The notes beneath the pieces were generated by a model. That model worked only from the letters and a program-made list of their open reading frames with translations. It was not told where the DNA came from and searched no databases. From Mesorhizobium escarrei (lineage in GTDB: Bacteria > Pseudomonadota > Alphaproteobacteria > Rhizobiales > Rhizobiaceae), in assembly GCF_935825525.1 (NCBI RefSeq), contig NZ_CAKXZT010000090.1, positions 27,808 through 91,807 of the forward strand: a DNA stretch of 64,000 bases. Direction: 5' to 3'. The position numbers were made by a program, and so were the translations under genes. Of this stretch, positions 7,791-15,999 are shown piece after piece; the stretch's first letter is position 1, and the number at the start of each line of letters is the position of its first letter.

Positions 7791-7799
7791 GACACTACC
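7779..7799 (-). repeat. Right terminal inverted repeat (IRR)
   Basis: Exact inverted copy of the 21-base left end. It contains the last codons and TGA stop of the transposase gene. Confidence 0.93.
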
Positions 7800-7807
7800 C
7801 CGCGCCG
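7800..7807. repeat. Target-site duplication, right copy
   Basis: CCGCGCCG, identical to 5021-5028, immediately outside the right inverted repeat. Confidence 0.9.
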
Positions 7808-7838
7808 CATGCAAACAGTCCAACAAAGGAGCAAGAAG

Positions 7839-8885
7839 ATGAGTGGGAACGCATCGCAGTGGAATCGCAGATCGATCCTGAAGGCTGGCGCCGCCGGCCT
7901 GGCGGCTTTTGGGCCGGGACTTCAGCTGTTTGGCGCCAGCGCCTCGGCAGCCGCCAAGCTCGTCGTCCAGTATGACTGGCTGATGTCAAACGGCCAGATC
8001 GGCGACGTCGCAGCCGTCGCCAATGGCTATTTTGGCGAAGCCGGGCTCGAAGTCGAGTTCAGCCCCGGCGGACCGAACGCCGCCACCGTGCCGCCGGTGG
8101 TGTCCGGCGCCGCCCAACTCGGCCAATTCTCCGAATCGCCTCAGCTCTATGCCGCGCGGGCGAGCGGCGTTCCGATAAAGATCATCGCCTGCGGCTATCG
8201 CACCGGACCCTATGCGCTGACGTCGAAACCGGCGAAGCCGATCCGGTCGGTGGCGGACCTGAAGGGGATGCGGATCGGCACGCAGCCGACCGCGCGCTTC
8301 GCCATCGACGCGATGCTCGCCAAGAACAAGATCGACCCTTCCGAGGTCACCATCGTCAATGTCGGGTTCGATAAGGCGCCGCTCGTTCGTGGCGACGTCG
8401 ATGCGATCGGCGGCTGGATCACCAACACGCAGGCGCTCAGCGTCGTCGGTGATGATCGGATCGATCTGCTGCTGTCGGAGCTCGGCCTGGCGTCCTACGC
8501 CAATGTCTATTTCGCGACCGACAGCGCCATCGAATCCGATTCCGAGACCTTGGCAAAATTCATCGGCGCGGTCGCCAAGGGGTGGGGCTGGGTCCACGCC
8601 AATCCCGAGCAGGCGGTCGACAAGCTTGTCGCGGCCTATCCCGAGATCGACGCGGGCTGGGAAAAGAAGACGATCCCCCTGGTGCTGAAACTGTCGTTCG
8701 ACGACAACACGAAAAAGGATGGATGGGGCACCTTCGATCCTGCCTCGATTGAGAGCCAGATCGCGCTGCTTGACCAGATTGGCCAGTATCCGAACGGCAG
8801 GCCGAAGGCCGAGGACGCCTATACGACTGAGGTTCTCGAACTCAGTGCGGCTGAACGGCCGAAGCTCGGCGCGCCCGCCTCTTGA
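7839..8885 (+). CDS. ABC transporter substrate-binding protein (SsuA/NMT1-like, Tat-type signal)
   Basis: A 348-residue protein from the ATG at 7839, preceded by an AAAGGAG site. The N-terminus carries a twin-arginine-like signal (NRRSILKAG, then a hydrophobic Ala/Gly stretch ending ASA). The mature part follows the SsuA/TauA/NMT1 pattern: FGEAGLEVEFSPGG, then ADLKGMRIGTQP. These proteins bind nitrate, sulfonates, taurine or pyrimidine-like compounds; the ligand is not predictable here. The gene lies 31 bp after the IS1-like element and was probably cotranscribed with the GntR and VOC genes before insertion. Confidence 0.88.
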   Translation: MSGNASQWNRRSILKAGAAGLAAFGPGLQLFGASASAAAKLVVQYDWLMSNGQIGDVAAVANGYFGEAGLEVEFSPGGPNAATVPPVVSGAAQLGQFSESPQLYAARASGVPIKIIACGYRTGPYALTSKPAKPIRSVADLKGMRIGTQPTARFAIDAMLAKNKIDPSEVTIVNVGFDKAPLVRGDVDAIGGWITNTQALSVVGDDRIDLLLSELGLASYANVYFATDSAIESDSETLAKFIGAVAKGWGWVHANPEQAVDKLVAAYPEIDAGWEKKTIPLVLKLSFDDNTKKDGWGTFDPASIESQIALLDQIGQYPNGRPKAEDAYTTEVLELSAAERPKLGAPAS

Positions 8886-9661
8886 TGGCCGCGCCGGCTA
8901 TCGAAACCTCCGGGCTCGACGTCGGCTATCCCGGCCGGCGCTCGGCCGTGACGGTGATCTCCGGTCTCCACCTGACAGTCGAGGCCGGAACGTTCCTGTC
9001 GATCCTCGGGCCTTCGGGCTGCGGAAAGTCGACGTTTCTGCGGGTTGTGGCCGACCTGCTGGCGCCACTTGCGGGCACGATACGCGTGATGGGCGAAACG
9101 CCCTCGGCGGTGCGCTCCGGCCGCGGCGTGGGTTTTGTCTTCCAGGACTCGACCTTGCTGCCGTGGCGCACGGCGCGCGAGAATGTGCGGCTGCCGATCC
9201 AGGTCGGCCGCCGCAGCCTGTCGCGCATGATAGACGACCGGGCCGACGAGCTGCTCGAGCTCGTCGGGCTGTCGGCGCTCAGTGAGCGCCTGCCGCATCA
9301 GCTTTCCGGTGGACAGCGCCAAAGGCTGGCGATCGCCCGGGCGCTGCTTGGCGAGCCACGTCTGCTGCTGATGGACGAACCGTTTGGGGCGCTTGACGAG
9401 ATCACCCGCGATCGCCTCAACGACGAACTGCTGAACCTTTGGCGGCGGACCGGAACGACCGTGCTGTTCGTCACGCATTCCATTGCCGAAGCCGTCTATC
9501 TCGGGCAGCGCGTGATCGTGCTTGCCGCCCATCCCGGACGGATCGTCGCCGACCACGATCTTCGTCCGCTGAAGGGGCCGGACAACAGCTGCTCGCGCGA
9601 GGATCCGGCGATCGTCGCGGCAATGGCCAGGATGCGCTCCGCCCTTGGAGCGGCGTCGTGA
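8885..9661 (+). CDS. ABC transporter ATPase (SsuB/TauB-like)
   Basis: A 258-residue ATPase starting in the TGATG overlap with the binding-protein gene. Walker A GPSGCGKST, Q-loop FVFQDSTLLPW, signature LSGGQRQR, Walker B LLMDEPFGALD and switch His in FVTHSI are all intact. This pattern is characteristic of nitrate/sulfonate/taurine importers. It would energise the permease encoded by the overlapping next gene. Confidence 0.92.
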   Translation: MAAPAIETSGLDVGYPGRRSAVTVISGLHLTVEAGTFLSILGPSGCGKSTFLRVVADLLAPLAGTIRVMGETPSAVRSGRGVGFVFQDSTLLPWRTARENVRLPIQVGRRSLSRMIDDRADELLELVGLSALSERLPHQLSGGQRQRLAIARALLGEPRLLLMDEPFGALDEITRDRLNDELLNLWRRTGTTVLFVTHSIAEAVYLGQRVIVLAAHPGRIVADHDLRPLKGPDNSCSREDPAIVAAMARMRSALGAAS

Positions 9662-10416
9662 ACCAGGGCGCGCTTTCGCCGTTCGCACAGACTGCGCTGC
9701 CGATCCTCGGCGCCGGCTCGCTTATTCTCGCATGGCAATTCCTGCTGCCGCTCGCCGGCGTGCCGGCATACATCGTTCCAACGCCGACCGCGATAGCGGG
9801 CGTCTTTTCCCGGAACGGATCGCTTCTCCTGTCGAACCTCTGGCCGACGGCCATCGAGGCGTTTTCCGGCTTCGTGCTCGGGAACCTCGCCGCAGTGCTG
9901 CTGGCGGTGGTCTTCGTGCACAGCCGTACACTGCAGGCGGCCTATTTTCCGGTCGTGCTGTTCTTCAATACGATCCCGGTGCTGGCGCTGGCCCCGGTCG
10001 TCATCCTCATCTTCGGCCTCGGCATGCTGCCCAAGATCGTGATCGCGGCGGTGATCTGTTTCTTCCCGACGCTCATCAACATGATCCGGGGTCTGGAATC
10101 GGCGAGCCCCAGCGAGCACGAGCTGTTCCGCGTGCTGTCGGCGACGCGCTGGGAAATATTCTGGCGCCTGCGCCTGCCTCGCGCGCTGCCAATGCTTTTC
10201 GCGTCGCTGCGGATCGCCTCGGCGACCGCGGTGATCGGCGCGATCGTCGGCGAATGGATCGGCTCCGACAAAGGCCTCGGCGCGCTGATCATCCAGGCGA
10301 CCTTCAACTACCAGTCCGACCGGCTCTACGCCGCCATCGTGCTCTCATCGCTGTTGTCGATCGGGTTCTTCATGACCGTCGTCGCTGCCGAGCGGTGGTC
10401 GGTTCGATACCGTTGA
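9658..10416 (+). CDS. ABC transporter permease (SsuC/TauC-like)
   Basis: A 252-residue membrane protein of the BPD_transp_1 family, starting at the GTG overlapping the ATPase stop (GTGA). Several hydrophobic segments are clear (AYFPVVLFFNTIPVLALAP; MLPKIVIAAVICFFPTLIN). The EAA loop (ESASPSEHELFRVLSATRWE) that contacts the ATPase is present. It completes the three-gene importer. The same-strand frame is open further upstream inside the ATPase gene, but that part has no membrane character. Confidence 0.92.
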   Translation: MNQGALSPFAQTALPILGAGSLILAWQFLLPLAGVPAYIVPTPTAIAGVFSRNGSLLLSNLWPTAIEAFSGFVLGNLAAVLLAVVFVHSRTLQAAYFPVVLFFNTIPVLALAPVVILIFGLGMLPKIVIAAVICFFPTLINMIRGLESASPSEHELFRVLSATRWEIFWRLRLPRALPMLFASLRIASATAVIGAIVGEWIGSDKGLGALIIQATFNYQSDRLYAAIVLSSLLSIGFFMTVVAAERWSVRYR

Positions 10417-10549
10417 CCGGTTGGCTCCCAGGGGTGGCCGCTTGGCGTCGCACAGCAGACTTCGCTTCAACGCGCAGGCGAGGATTGGCCTTTCCTGTGT
10501 CGGCCTGTACTATGACCAGTGCTTACAGGGGACAGGGGGGAGCTCAAGC

Positions 10550-12106
10550 GTGGGCCTGGGTCGGAATTTCCGCCGTTGGGGGATGCGGGCGTTCATCGCT
10601 GTCATGGTGCTTTCGCCGCAGGCGGCGTCGGCCGACAGCCTTACGCCCGAGCGGATCACTGCCGCCTTGTCGAAGCTCGAACTGCTCGCCGAAGGCGTCG
10701 TCGCGGATGGCGGGGTGCCTGGTCTCGCCATCGGCGTCGTTTATGAGGACAAGGTGGTCTTCCTCAAGGGTTTCGGGCATCGCGAGGCCGGTAAGCCGGA
10801 GGCCGTCGACGCCGATACGGTGTTCCAGATAGCTTCCCTCTCCAAGCCGGTCTCCGCAACGATAGTGGCGGCGCTGGTCAGCGAGGGCATCGTTTCCTGG
10901 GATGCGAAAATTGTCGATCTCGATCCGGCTTTCCGGCTGTCCGAGCCCTATCCGACCAGTGAACTCACGGTCCGCGACCTGTTTTCGCACCGCAGCGGAC
11001 TTCCCGGCACTGCCGGTGACGATCTTGAGAGCATCGGCTATGACCGCGCCGAGATCCTGCATCGGCTGCGCTTCGTGCCGCCATTGTCGAGCTTTCGCGC
11101 CGGCTATTCCTACAGCAATTTCGGACTGACCGAGGGTGCGACCGCAGCCGCGAAGCCGACCGGCAAGCCCTGGGAGGAGATCGCCGAGGAGAAGCTCTAC
11201 CGACCGCTTGGAATGACCTCGACCGGTTCGCGTTATTCGGATTTCATCAAGCACGCCAATCGCGCCGCGCTCCACGTCAAGGTCGACGGCGTCTGGGCCG
11301 CGAAGGTAAAGCGCAACCCGGATGCGCAGGCGCCCGCAGGCGGCGTCAGCTCCACGGCACGCGATCTCTCGCAATGGGTGCGCCTCGTGCTCGGCAATGG
11401 GGTTTTTGCCGGCGAGACACTCATTAAAGCCGACGCGCTGGACCAGACGCATGTTCCGCTGATGGCGCGCGGCAAGAACCCCGTCTCCGGCGGCGAGTCC
11501 TTCTACGGCCTCGGCTGGAACATCGAATTCGGCCGGCACGGTCTAAGCTGGGGTCATGCCGGCGCGTTCAGCGTCGGCGCCCGCACCCTGGTGACACTTT
11601 TTCCGGAGGAGAAGCTTGGCATCGTCATCGTCGCTAACGCCTTTTCGACAGGCGTGCCGGAAGGGTTGTCCGAGAGCTTCGCTGATCTCGCCTTTGACGG
11701 AACGGTCGAGAAGGACGGGATCAAGGCATGGGACGACACCTATGCGGGCCTGTTCGGCCCGGCAATCGCGGCGGCCAAGGCCACCTATGCCGCGCCGCCG
11801 TCTCCGGCAAGGCCGGCCGGGCTGAACAGTGCCTATGCAGGCCGTTACTCCAACGACTTCATCGGAGATGCGGTCGTGTCGAGCGCGGGGGACGCTCTTG
11901 TGCTTAAGGTCGGGCCGGCCGGCGCCCGGTCCTATTCATTGAAGCATTTCGACGGCGACCTGTTCCTTACCTTCCCGGACGCCGAGACGCCGGACGTGCC
12001 GTCTGGCGTAAGCTTCGTCATCGGTCCCGACGGCAAGGCGTCGGCTATGACGATAGAATTTCTCGACGGCAATCATCTGGGCACGCTGGCGCGCGTGGGT
12101 GACTAG
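10550..12106 (+). CDS. Serine beta-lactamase-like hydrolase (class C/EstB fold), exported
   Basis: A 518-residue protein if started at GTG 10550, which has a GGGGGGAG site seven bases upstream and gives a good signal peptide (basic RNFRRWGMR, hydrophobic core, cleavage after about QAASA). ATG 10583 is an alternative. The serine-hydrolase motifs are present: SLSK (Ser nucleophile, Lys base), YSNFG (Tyr) and HAG in place of KTG. About 130 C-terminal residues form a separate beta-rich domain. Such proteins are esterases, D-peptidases or amidases more often than true beta-lactamases; the substrate is unknown. Confidence 0.85.
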   Translation: MGLGRNFRRWGMRAFIAVMVLSPQAASADSLTPERITAALSKLELLAEGVVADGGVPGLAIGVVYEDKVVFLKGFGHREAGKPEAVDADTVFQIASLSKPVSATIVAALVSEGIVSWDAKIVDLDPAFRLSEPYPTSELTVRDLFSHRSGLPGTAGDDLESIGYDRAEILHRLRFVPPLSSFRAGYSYSNFGLTEGATAAAKPTGKPWEEIAEEKLYRPLGMTSTGSRYSDFIKHANRAALHVKVDGVWAAKVKRNPDAQAPAGGVSSTARDLSQWVRLVLGNGVFAGETLIKADALDQTHVPLMARGKNPVSGGESFYGLGWNIEFGRHGLSWGHAGAFSVGARTLVTLFPEEKLGIVIVANAFSTGVPEGLSESFADLAFDGTVEKDGIKAWDDTYAGLFGPAIAAAKATYAAPPSPARPAGLNSAYAGRYSNDFIGDAVVSSAGDALVLKVGPAGARSYSLKHFDGDLFLTFPDAETPDVPSGVSFVIGPDGKASAMTIEFLDGNHLGTLARVGD

Positions 12107-12228
12107 GGTCAAACCACGCTTGTCCAATCATCCCCCTGCAAGACGCGGCATCAACGCTGCCTCGACAAGCTCGACCTTCCATGCTTCGGGTCTGCCGGAC
12201 GCCATAATCATCGAAGGAGAGCACTGAG

Positions 12229-12648
12229 GTGAACGAAGACGCCGCCAGTCCAAGGCCGGTTTCGGAAATTGCCAGCTATCACGCGCATATCTACTATGAC
12301 GGGCAGGCCGAGCGGCAGCATGCCGAATGGCTGCGCCTGCGCATCGGCGAACGTTTCCGCGTGCGCCTGGGCAACTGGCGCGAACAGCCGGTCGGCCCGC
12401 ACGCGCAAGCCATGTACCAGGTCTCGTTCGCGAGCGAGATTTTCGCCACCCTCGTTCCATGGCTGATGCTGAACCATGGCGGACTGAGTATCCTCGTCCA
12501 CCCGAACACCACCAACCCCAAGCGCGACCATCTGGTTGACCCGATCTGGATCGGGCGAGCGCTGGCGGTGCACGGCGAGGTGCTTGGCGAGGATGATGAG
12601 GCGGAAGAGGCGCTGGAGGTGAATACGGAGCCGACGCTGGGGGTGTAG
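12229..12648 (+). CDS. DOPA 4,5-dioxygenase family protein
   Basis: A 139-residue protein starting at GTG 12229. It shows the pattern of the DOPA-dioxygenase family: [10 protein letters not shown] near the N-terminus, [12 protein letters not shown] in the middle, then [20 protein letters not shown] and the DH-containing end with W-x-G. The conserved histidines would bind a metal for extradiol cleavage of a catechol. Most bacterial members are uncharacterised, so the family is firm and the substrate is not. It stands alone between the hydrolase and the LuxR gene. Confidence 0.85.
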   Translation: MNEDAASPRPVSEIASYHAHIYYDGQAERQHAEWLRLRIGERFRVRLGNWREQPVGPHAQAMYQVSFASEIFATLVPWLMLNHGGLSILVHPNTTNPKRDHLVDPIWIGRALAVHGEVLGEDDEAEEALEVNTEPTLGV

Positions 12649-12920
12649 GGGCGAGGGCGCCGTTCGGCATGTGAGGCTCGGCGTCGGAAATCGCGTGTGC
12701 GTGCAGTGCAGTTTAGACGGGCATGACCGGCCGCTTTGCGCCGCAAGTCGGCCGCTCGGGTGTAGTTTCTACTTTCCTCAAAGCGGACGTTGAAGATATG
12801 CGGACTTCGGTCCGCGGTTGACCGATTGTGTTGAAAAATCAGCCGTATCGACACTCGGCTCTGAAAGTTCTGAGACACTAAGTTTGGTGACTCGTCTCTC
12901 GTGATTGCCATTGGCTAACT

Positions 12921-13691
12921 TTACTGGACCCGATGCTGGAAGAACTGCAAAAACAGTTCCCGCTCCGTGGTGATGTCGAGCTTTTCGTAGATGCGCCGGC
13001 GATGGTTCTTGACGGTGCCGACGGTAATGCCGAGACGCTCGGCGATGTTCGCCGTCGGGTGACCGGCCAGGATCAGCTGGACAAGTTCCCGCTCGCGGAG
13101 AGACAGCTCTGGCCACAGGCTCGCCGGGATGGTCGGCTCCTGCCGAGGCGAGGCGCCGGGACCTGTCGGCGCCGACGTGCGGGAGAACTCGGCCGCGTGC
13201 GCCTTGATGTCGAGTGCGTGCAACGCCTCGAACACCGGTAGCCGCTCATCCAGCAAGGCGATCTCGCTGTCCTTGAACGACATCGTCGAGCGGTCGAGGA
13301 AGATACCGAGGCACCAGTCGCCGCCATCCGCCAGCATGATGCCGACCTCGTCGCAGATTTCCGACTGCGCCAGGAAGCCGGCTATGTATTGGCCGCGCTT
13401 GGCCTCGTCGTCGGCAAGCCGCTTCAGCGGCATGATGCCCAGCCTTCGCTCGCGCCGCCACGAGGCATAGAACGGATCGAAGACATAATAGCTGGCGAGG
13501 TAGCGCTGGACCATCTCGTCCGAGAAGCGCCGGTGCTTGACGAATTCCGGCGTCCGGGTCGCCGAATAGCGCGTCACGGTGACGAGGTCGTGGTCGATGT
13601 CCGCCCCGATCAGGTCGATCAGGCAGTCGACATGGCTGTCCGTGCCGGTGGCGGCGATCGCTTTTGCGAGCGGCGCCCAGATATTGCCCAT
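12921..13691 (-). CDS. LuxR-family transcriptional regulator
   Basis: A 256-residue regulator. ATG 13691 is preferred because AAAAGGG lies seven bases upstream; the frame is open to an ATG at 13745. The N-terminal 170 residues form a PAS/autoinducer-binding-like sensor (LVTVTRYSATRTPEFV and FLDRSTMSFKDSEIALLDE). The C-terminal GerE helix-turn-helix is clear (LSLRERELVQLILAGHPTAN, GTVKNHRRRIYEKL). Key signal-binding residues of LuxR were not evident, so the effector may be a metabolite. It is divergent from the acetone-carboxylase-type operon 117 bp away and is its likely activator. Confidence 0.88.
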   Translation of the reverse strand: MGNIWAPLAKAIAATGTDSHVDCLIDLIGADIDHDLVTVTRYSATRTPEFVKHRRFSDEMVQRYLASYYVFDPFYASWRRERRLGIMPLKRLADDEAKRGQYIAGFLAQSEICDEVGIMLADGGDWCLGIFLDRSTMSFKDSEIALLDERLPVFEALHALDIKAHAAEFSRTSAPTGPGASPRQEPTIPASLWPELSLRERELVQLILAGHPTANIAERLGITVGTVKNHRRRIYEKLDITTERELFLQFFQHRVQ

Positions 13692-13808
13692 GCGCATGCC
13701 CTTTTCTCGGTTATGTCGGCCAGCCGTCATTGTGTCTTTAGGCATATGGCGCGATGCCGCCCGTCGAATCTAGCCTAGCGTCAACTTAGACCAAATCCCG
13801 AGGCGACC

Positions 13809-15986
13809 GTGACCCAACCCAACTTCACCGGCCCCATTGTTGGTAACCCGCCAATCATTGGCAATCCGATCGTCATCGGTATAGACGCCGGCGGCACCAT
13901 GACCGACACGATCCTTGTCGATCAGGACGGCCACTTCAAGATCGGCAAGTCGGCAACCACTCCGAAGAACGAAGCCGAGGGTTTTCTGGCCTCGGCCGAG
14001 GACGCGGCAGACGCCTGGGGCATATCGCTGGAATCGCTGTTTTCCGGCGTCAATGTCGTGCTCTATTCCGGCACCGGCATGCTCAACACGCTGTTGTCGC
14101 GCACCGGCCGCCGGCTCGGGCTGATCACCACCAAGGGCCTCGAGGATATGATCCTGATGGGCCGCGGCCTGCAGGCCTGGGCCGACTATTCCTATGCCGA
14201 CCGGCTGCACGCGGTCACCCATCATCATCCCGATCCGCTGGTGCCGCGCCGCCGCACCCACGGTGTCACCGAGCGCATCGATCAGTTTGGCGACATCGTG
14301 CTACCGCTCTACGAGCATGAGGTTTCGGCCGCCGCCAAGAGGCTGATCGCCGACAAGGTCGAAGCGATCTGCATCATGACCATCTTCTCGCACGTCAATC
14401 CGGTGCACGAGAAGCGCATCGCCGAGATCTGCCGCGAGGAGGTCGAGAAGGCCGGCGCCGACATCATCGTCTACACCAGCCACGAGGTCCGCCCGGTCAT
14501 TCGCGAACAGTCGCGGCTGAATTCGGTGCTGATCGAGGCCTACGCGACCTCGCGCGGCCGCAAGCAGCTCAAGGGGATCGAGGACGTCTCGAAGAAATAC
14601 GGCTTCAAATATGGGGTCCAGACGCTGCTCTCCTTCGGTGGCCTGACCTCGATCAACCACCCGCGCCTGCATGAAACCATGATCTCCGGCCCGATCGGCG
14701 GCATCCTCGGTGCTGCCTATGTCGGCAAGCTGATCGGCAACGACTCGCTGATCTGTTCGGATATGGGCGGCACCTCCTTCGACATGGGCGTCATCACGCG
14801 CGGCCAGACGCGGATCGAGAACGAGCCGTTGATGGACCGTTTCAAGCTCAACGTGCCGACGCTGCATCTCGACACCATCGGCGCCGGCGCCGGCATGATC
14901 CTCAAGCTCGATCCGTTGACCAAGAAGGTCAGCCTCGGGCCGGAAAGCGCCGGCTCCGACCCTGGCCCGATCTGCTTCGATCGCGGCGGCACCGAGCCCA
15001 CCATCGCCGACTGCGACGCCATCCTCGGTCGCCTCAACCCACACTATTTTCTGGGCGGCAAGGTTGTGCTGCAGGTCGAAAAGGCCCGCCGCGCCTTCCA
15101 GGAGAAATGCTCCGACATATTGGGCGTCGGGCTGGAGGAAGCCGCCGAAGGCATGATCGACATGCTGGAGTCCGACGCCAACAACGCGCTGCGCCGCGTC
15201 ATCTCGGGCCAAGGCATCCATCCGTCGGAGTTCACGCTGCTCTCCTATGGTGGCTCCGGTCCGCTGCATCTGGCCGGCTGCTCCAGAGGCATCGGCTTCA
15301 AGGATATCATCACCTTCCAGTTCGCAGCCGCCTTCTCCGCCTTCGGCTGCACCACGGCCGATTTCATGCGCCGTCATTCGGTGTCGACGCAGCACGACAT
15401 CCCGTCACGCGCCGATGAAGCCACACTTGCCGCCTTCGGTGCCAAGGTCACCACGGTCTGGAACGACCTGACCAAGGCCGCGGTCGACGAAATGATCGCC
15501 GACGGTCACGCGCGCGAGAAGATCAGGACCGTGCCCTTCCTGATGATGCGCTACACCGGCCAGCTCGAGGATGTCGAAGTCATGGCGCCGCTGGCCGAGA
15601 TCAATTCGGCCGACGACATGCGCAAAGTCATCGACGAGTTCGAGGCGGTCTATGCCAAGGTCAACCATCGCGTGTCGCGCTATGGCGAAGCCGGCTTCAC
15701 CATCACCGAACTCGGGCTGATCGCCACCGCCGACAAGGTCAAGCCGGTACTGCTCAAACGTCCGCTCGGCGCCTCCAATCCGGCAGCCGCCCACAAGGGC
15801 GGGCGCGAGGCCTATATTGGCGGGCGCTGGCACAAGGCCAATCTCTACGAGATGGATCTCTTGCAGCCCGGCCACGAAGTGATCGGCCCGGCCATCATCG
15901 AACATCCCGCCACCACGCTCGTCGTTCATCCGCAGGACCGCGTCTTTGTCGATGAATGGACGCTGCTGCACTACACCCACGCTTGA
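13809..15986 (+). CDS. acxA: Acetone carboxylase-type beta subunit (HyuA/oxoprolinase family)
   Basis: A 725-residue protein of the hydantoinase A/oxoprolinase family. The N-terminal ATP-binding motif is IVIGIDAGGTMTDTILVDQDG, split here as IDAGGTMTD plus TILVD. SDMGGTSFDMGVI and GAGAGMILKLD in the core are typical. The next two genes are alpha and gamma subunits in the order of the characterised acxABC operon of Xanthobacter. In that enzyme this subunit activates the ketone with ATP. It starts at a GTG with GAGGCGA upstream. The identity of the ketone is unproven; alternatives are other HyuA-type carboxylases. Confidence 0.85.
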   Translation: MTQPNFTGPIVGNPPIIGNPIVIGIDAGGTMTDTILVDQDGHFKIGKSATTPKNEAEGFLASAEDAADAWGISLESLFSGVNVVLYSGTGMLNTLLSRTGRRLGLITTKGLEDMILMGRGLQAWADYSYADRLHAVTHHHPDPLVPRRRTHGVTERIDQFGDIVLPLYEHEVSAAAKRLIADKVEAICIMTIFSHVNPVHEKRIAEICREEVEKAGADIIVYTSHEVRPVIREQSRLNSVLIEAYATSRGRKQLKGIEDVSKKYGFKYGVQTLLSFGGLTSINHPRLHETMISGPIGGILGAAYVGKLIGNDSLICSDMGGTSFDMGVITRGQTRIENEPLMDRFKLNVPTLHLDTIGAGAGMILKLDPLTKKVSLGPESAGSDPGPICFDRGGTEPTIADCDAILGRLNPHYFLGGKVVLQVEKARRAFQEKCSDILGVGLEEAAEGMIDMLESDANNALRRVISGQGIHPSEFTLLSYGGSGPLHLAGCSRGIGFKDIITFQFAAAFSAFGCTTADFMRRHSVSTQHDIPSRADEATLAAFGAKVTTVWNDLTKAAVDEMIADGHAREKIRTVPFLMMRYTGQLEDVEVMAPLAEINSADDMRKVIDEFEAVYAKVNHRVSRYGEAGFTITELGLIATADKVKPVLLKRPLGASNPAAAHKGGREAYIGGRWHKANLYEMDLLQPGHEVIGPAIIEHPATTLVVHPQDRVFVDEWTLLHYTHA

Positions 15987-15999
15987 GAGGGCGAAAGCC

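Larger units (their letters stand above)
5029..7799. mobile_element. IS1-family-like element with passenger genes (2,771 bp)
   Basis: The element is bounded by perfect 21-bp terminal inverted repeats beginning GGTAGTGTCTCAG and is flanked by an exact 8-bp duplication. It contains a DDE transposase on the plus strand whose stop codon lies inside the right repeat, two short plus-strand genes near the left end, and three overlapping minus-strand cargo genes in the middle. Classical IS1 is under 800 bp, so this is a large, cargo-bearing relative. The cargo is visibly more A+T-rich than the flanking chromosome, which suggests separate origin. Perfect ends and an intact transposase imply recent insertion and possible mobility. 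Confidence 0.92.
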
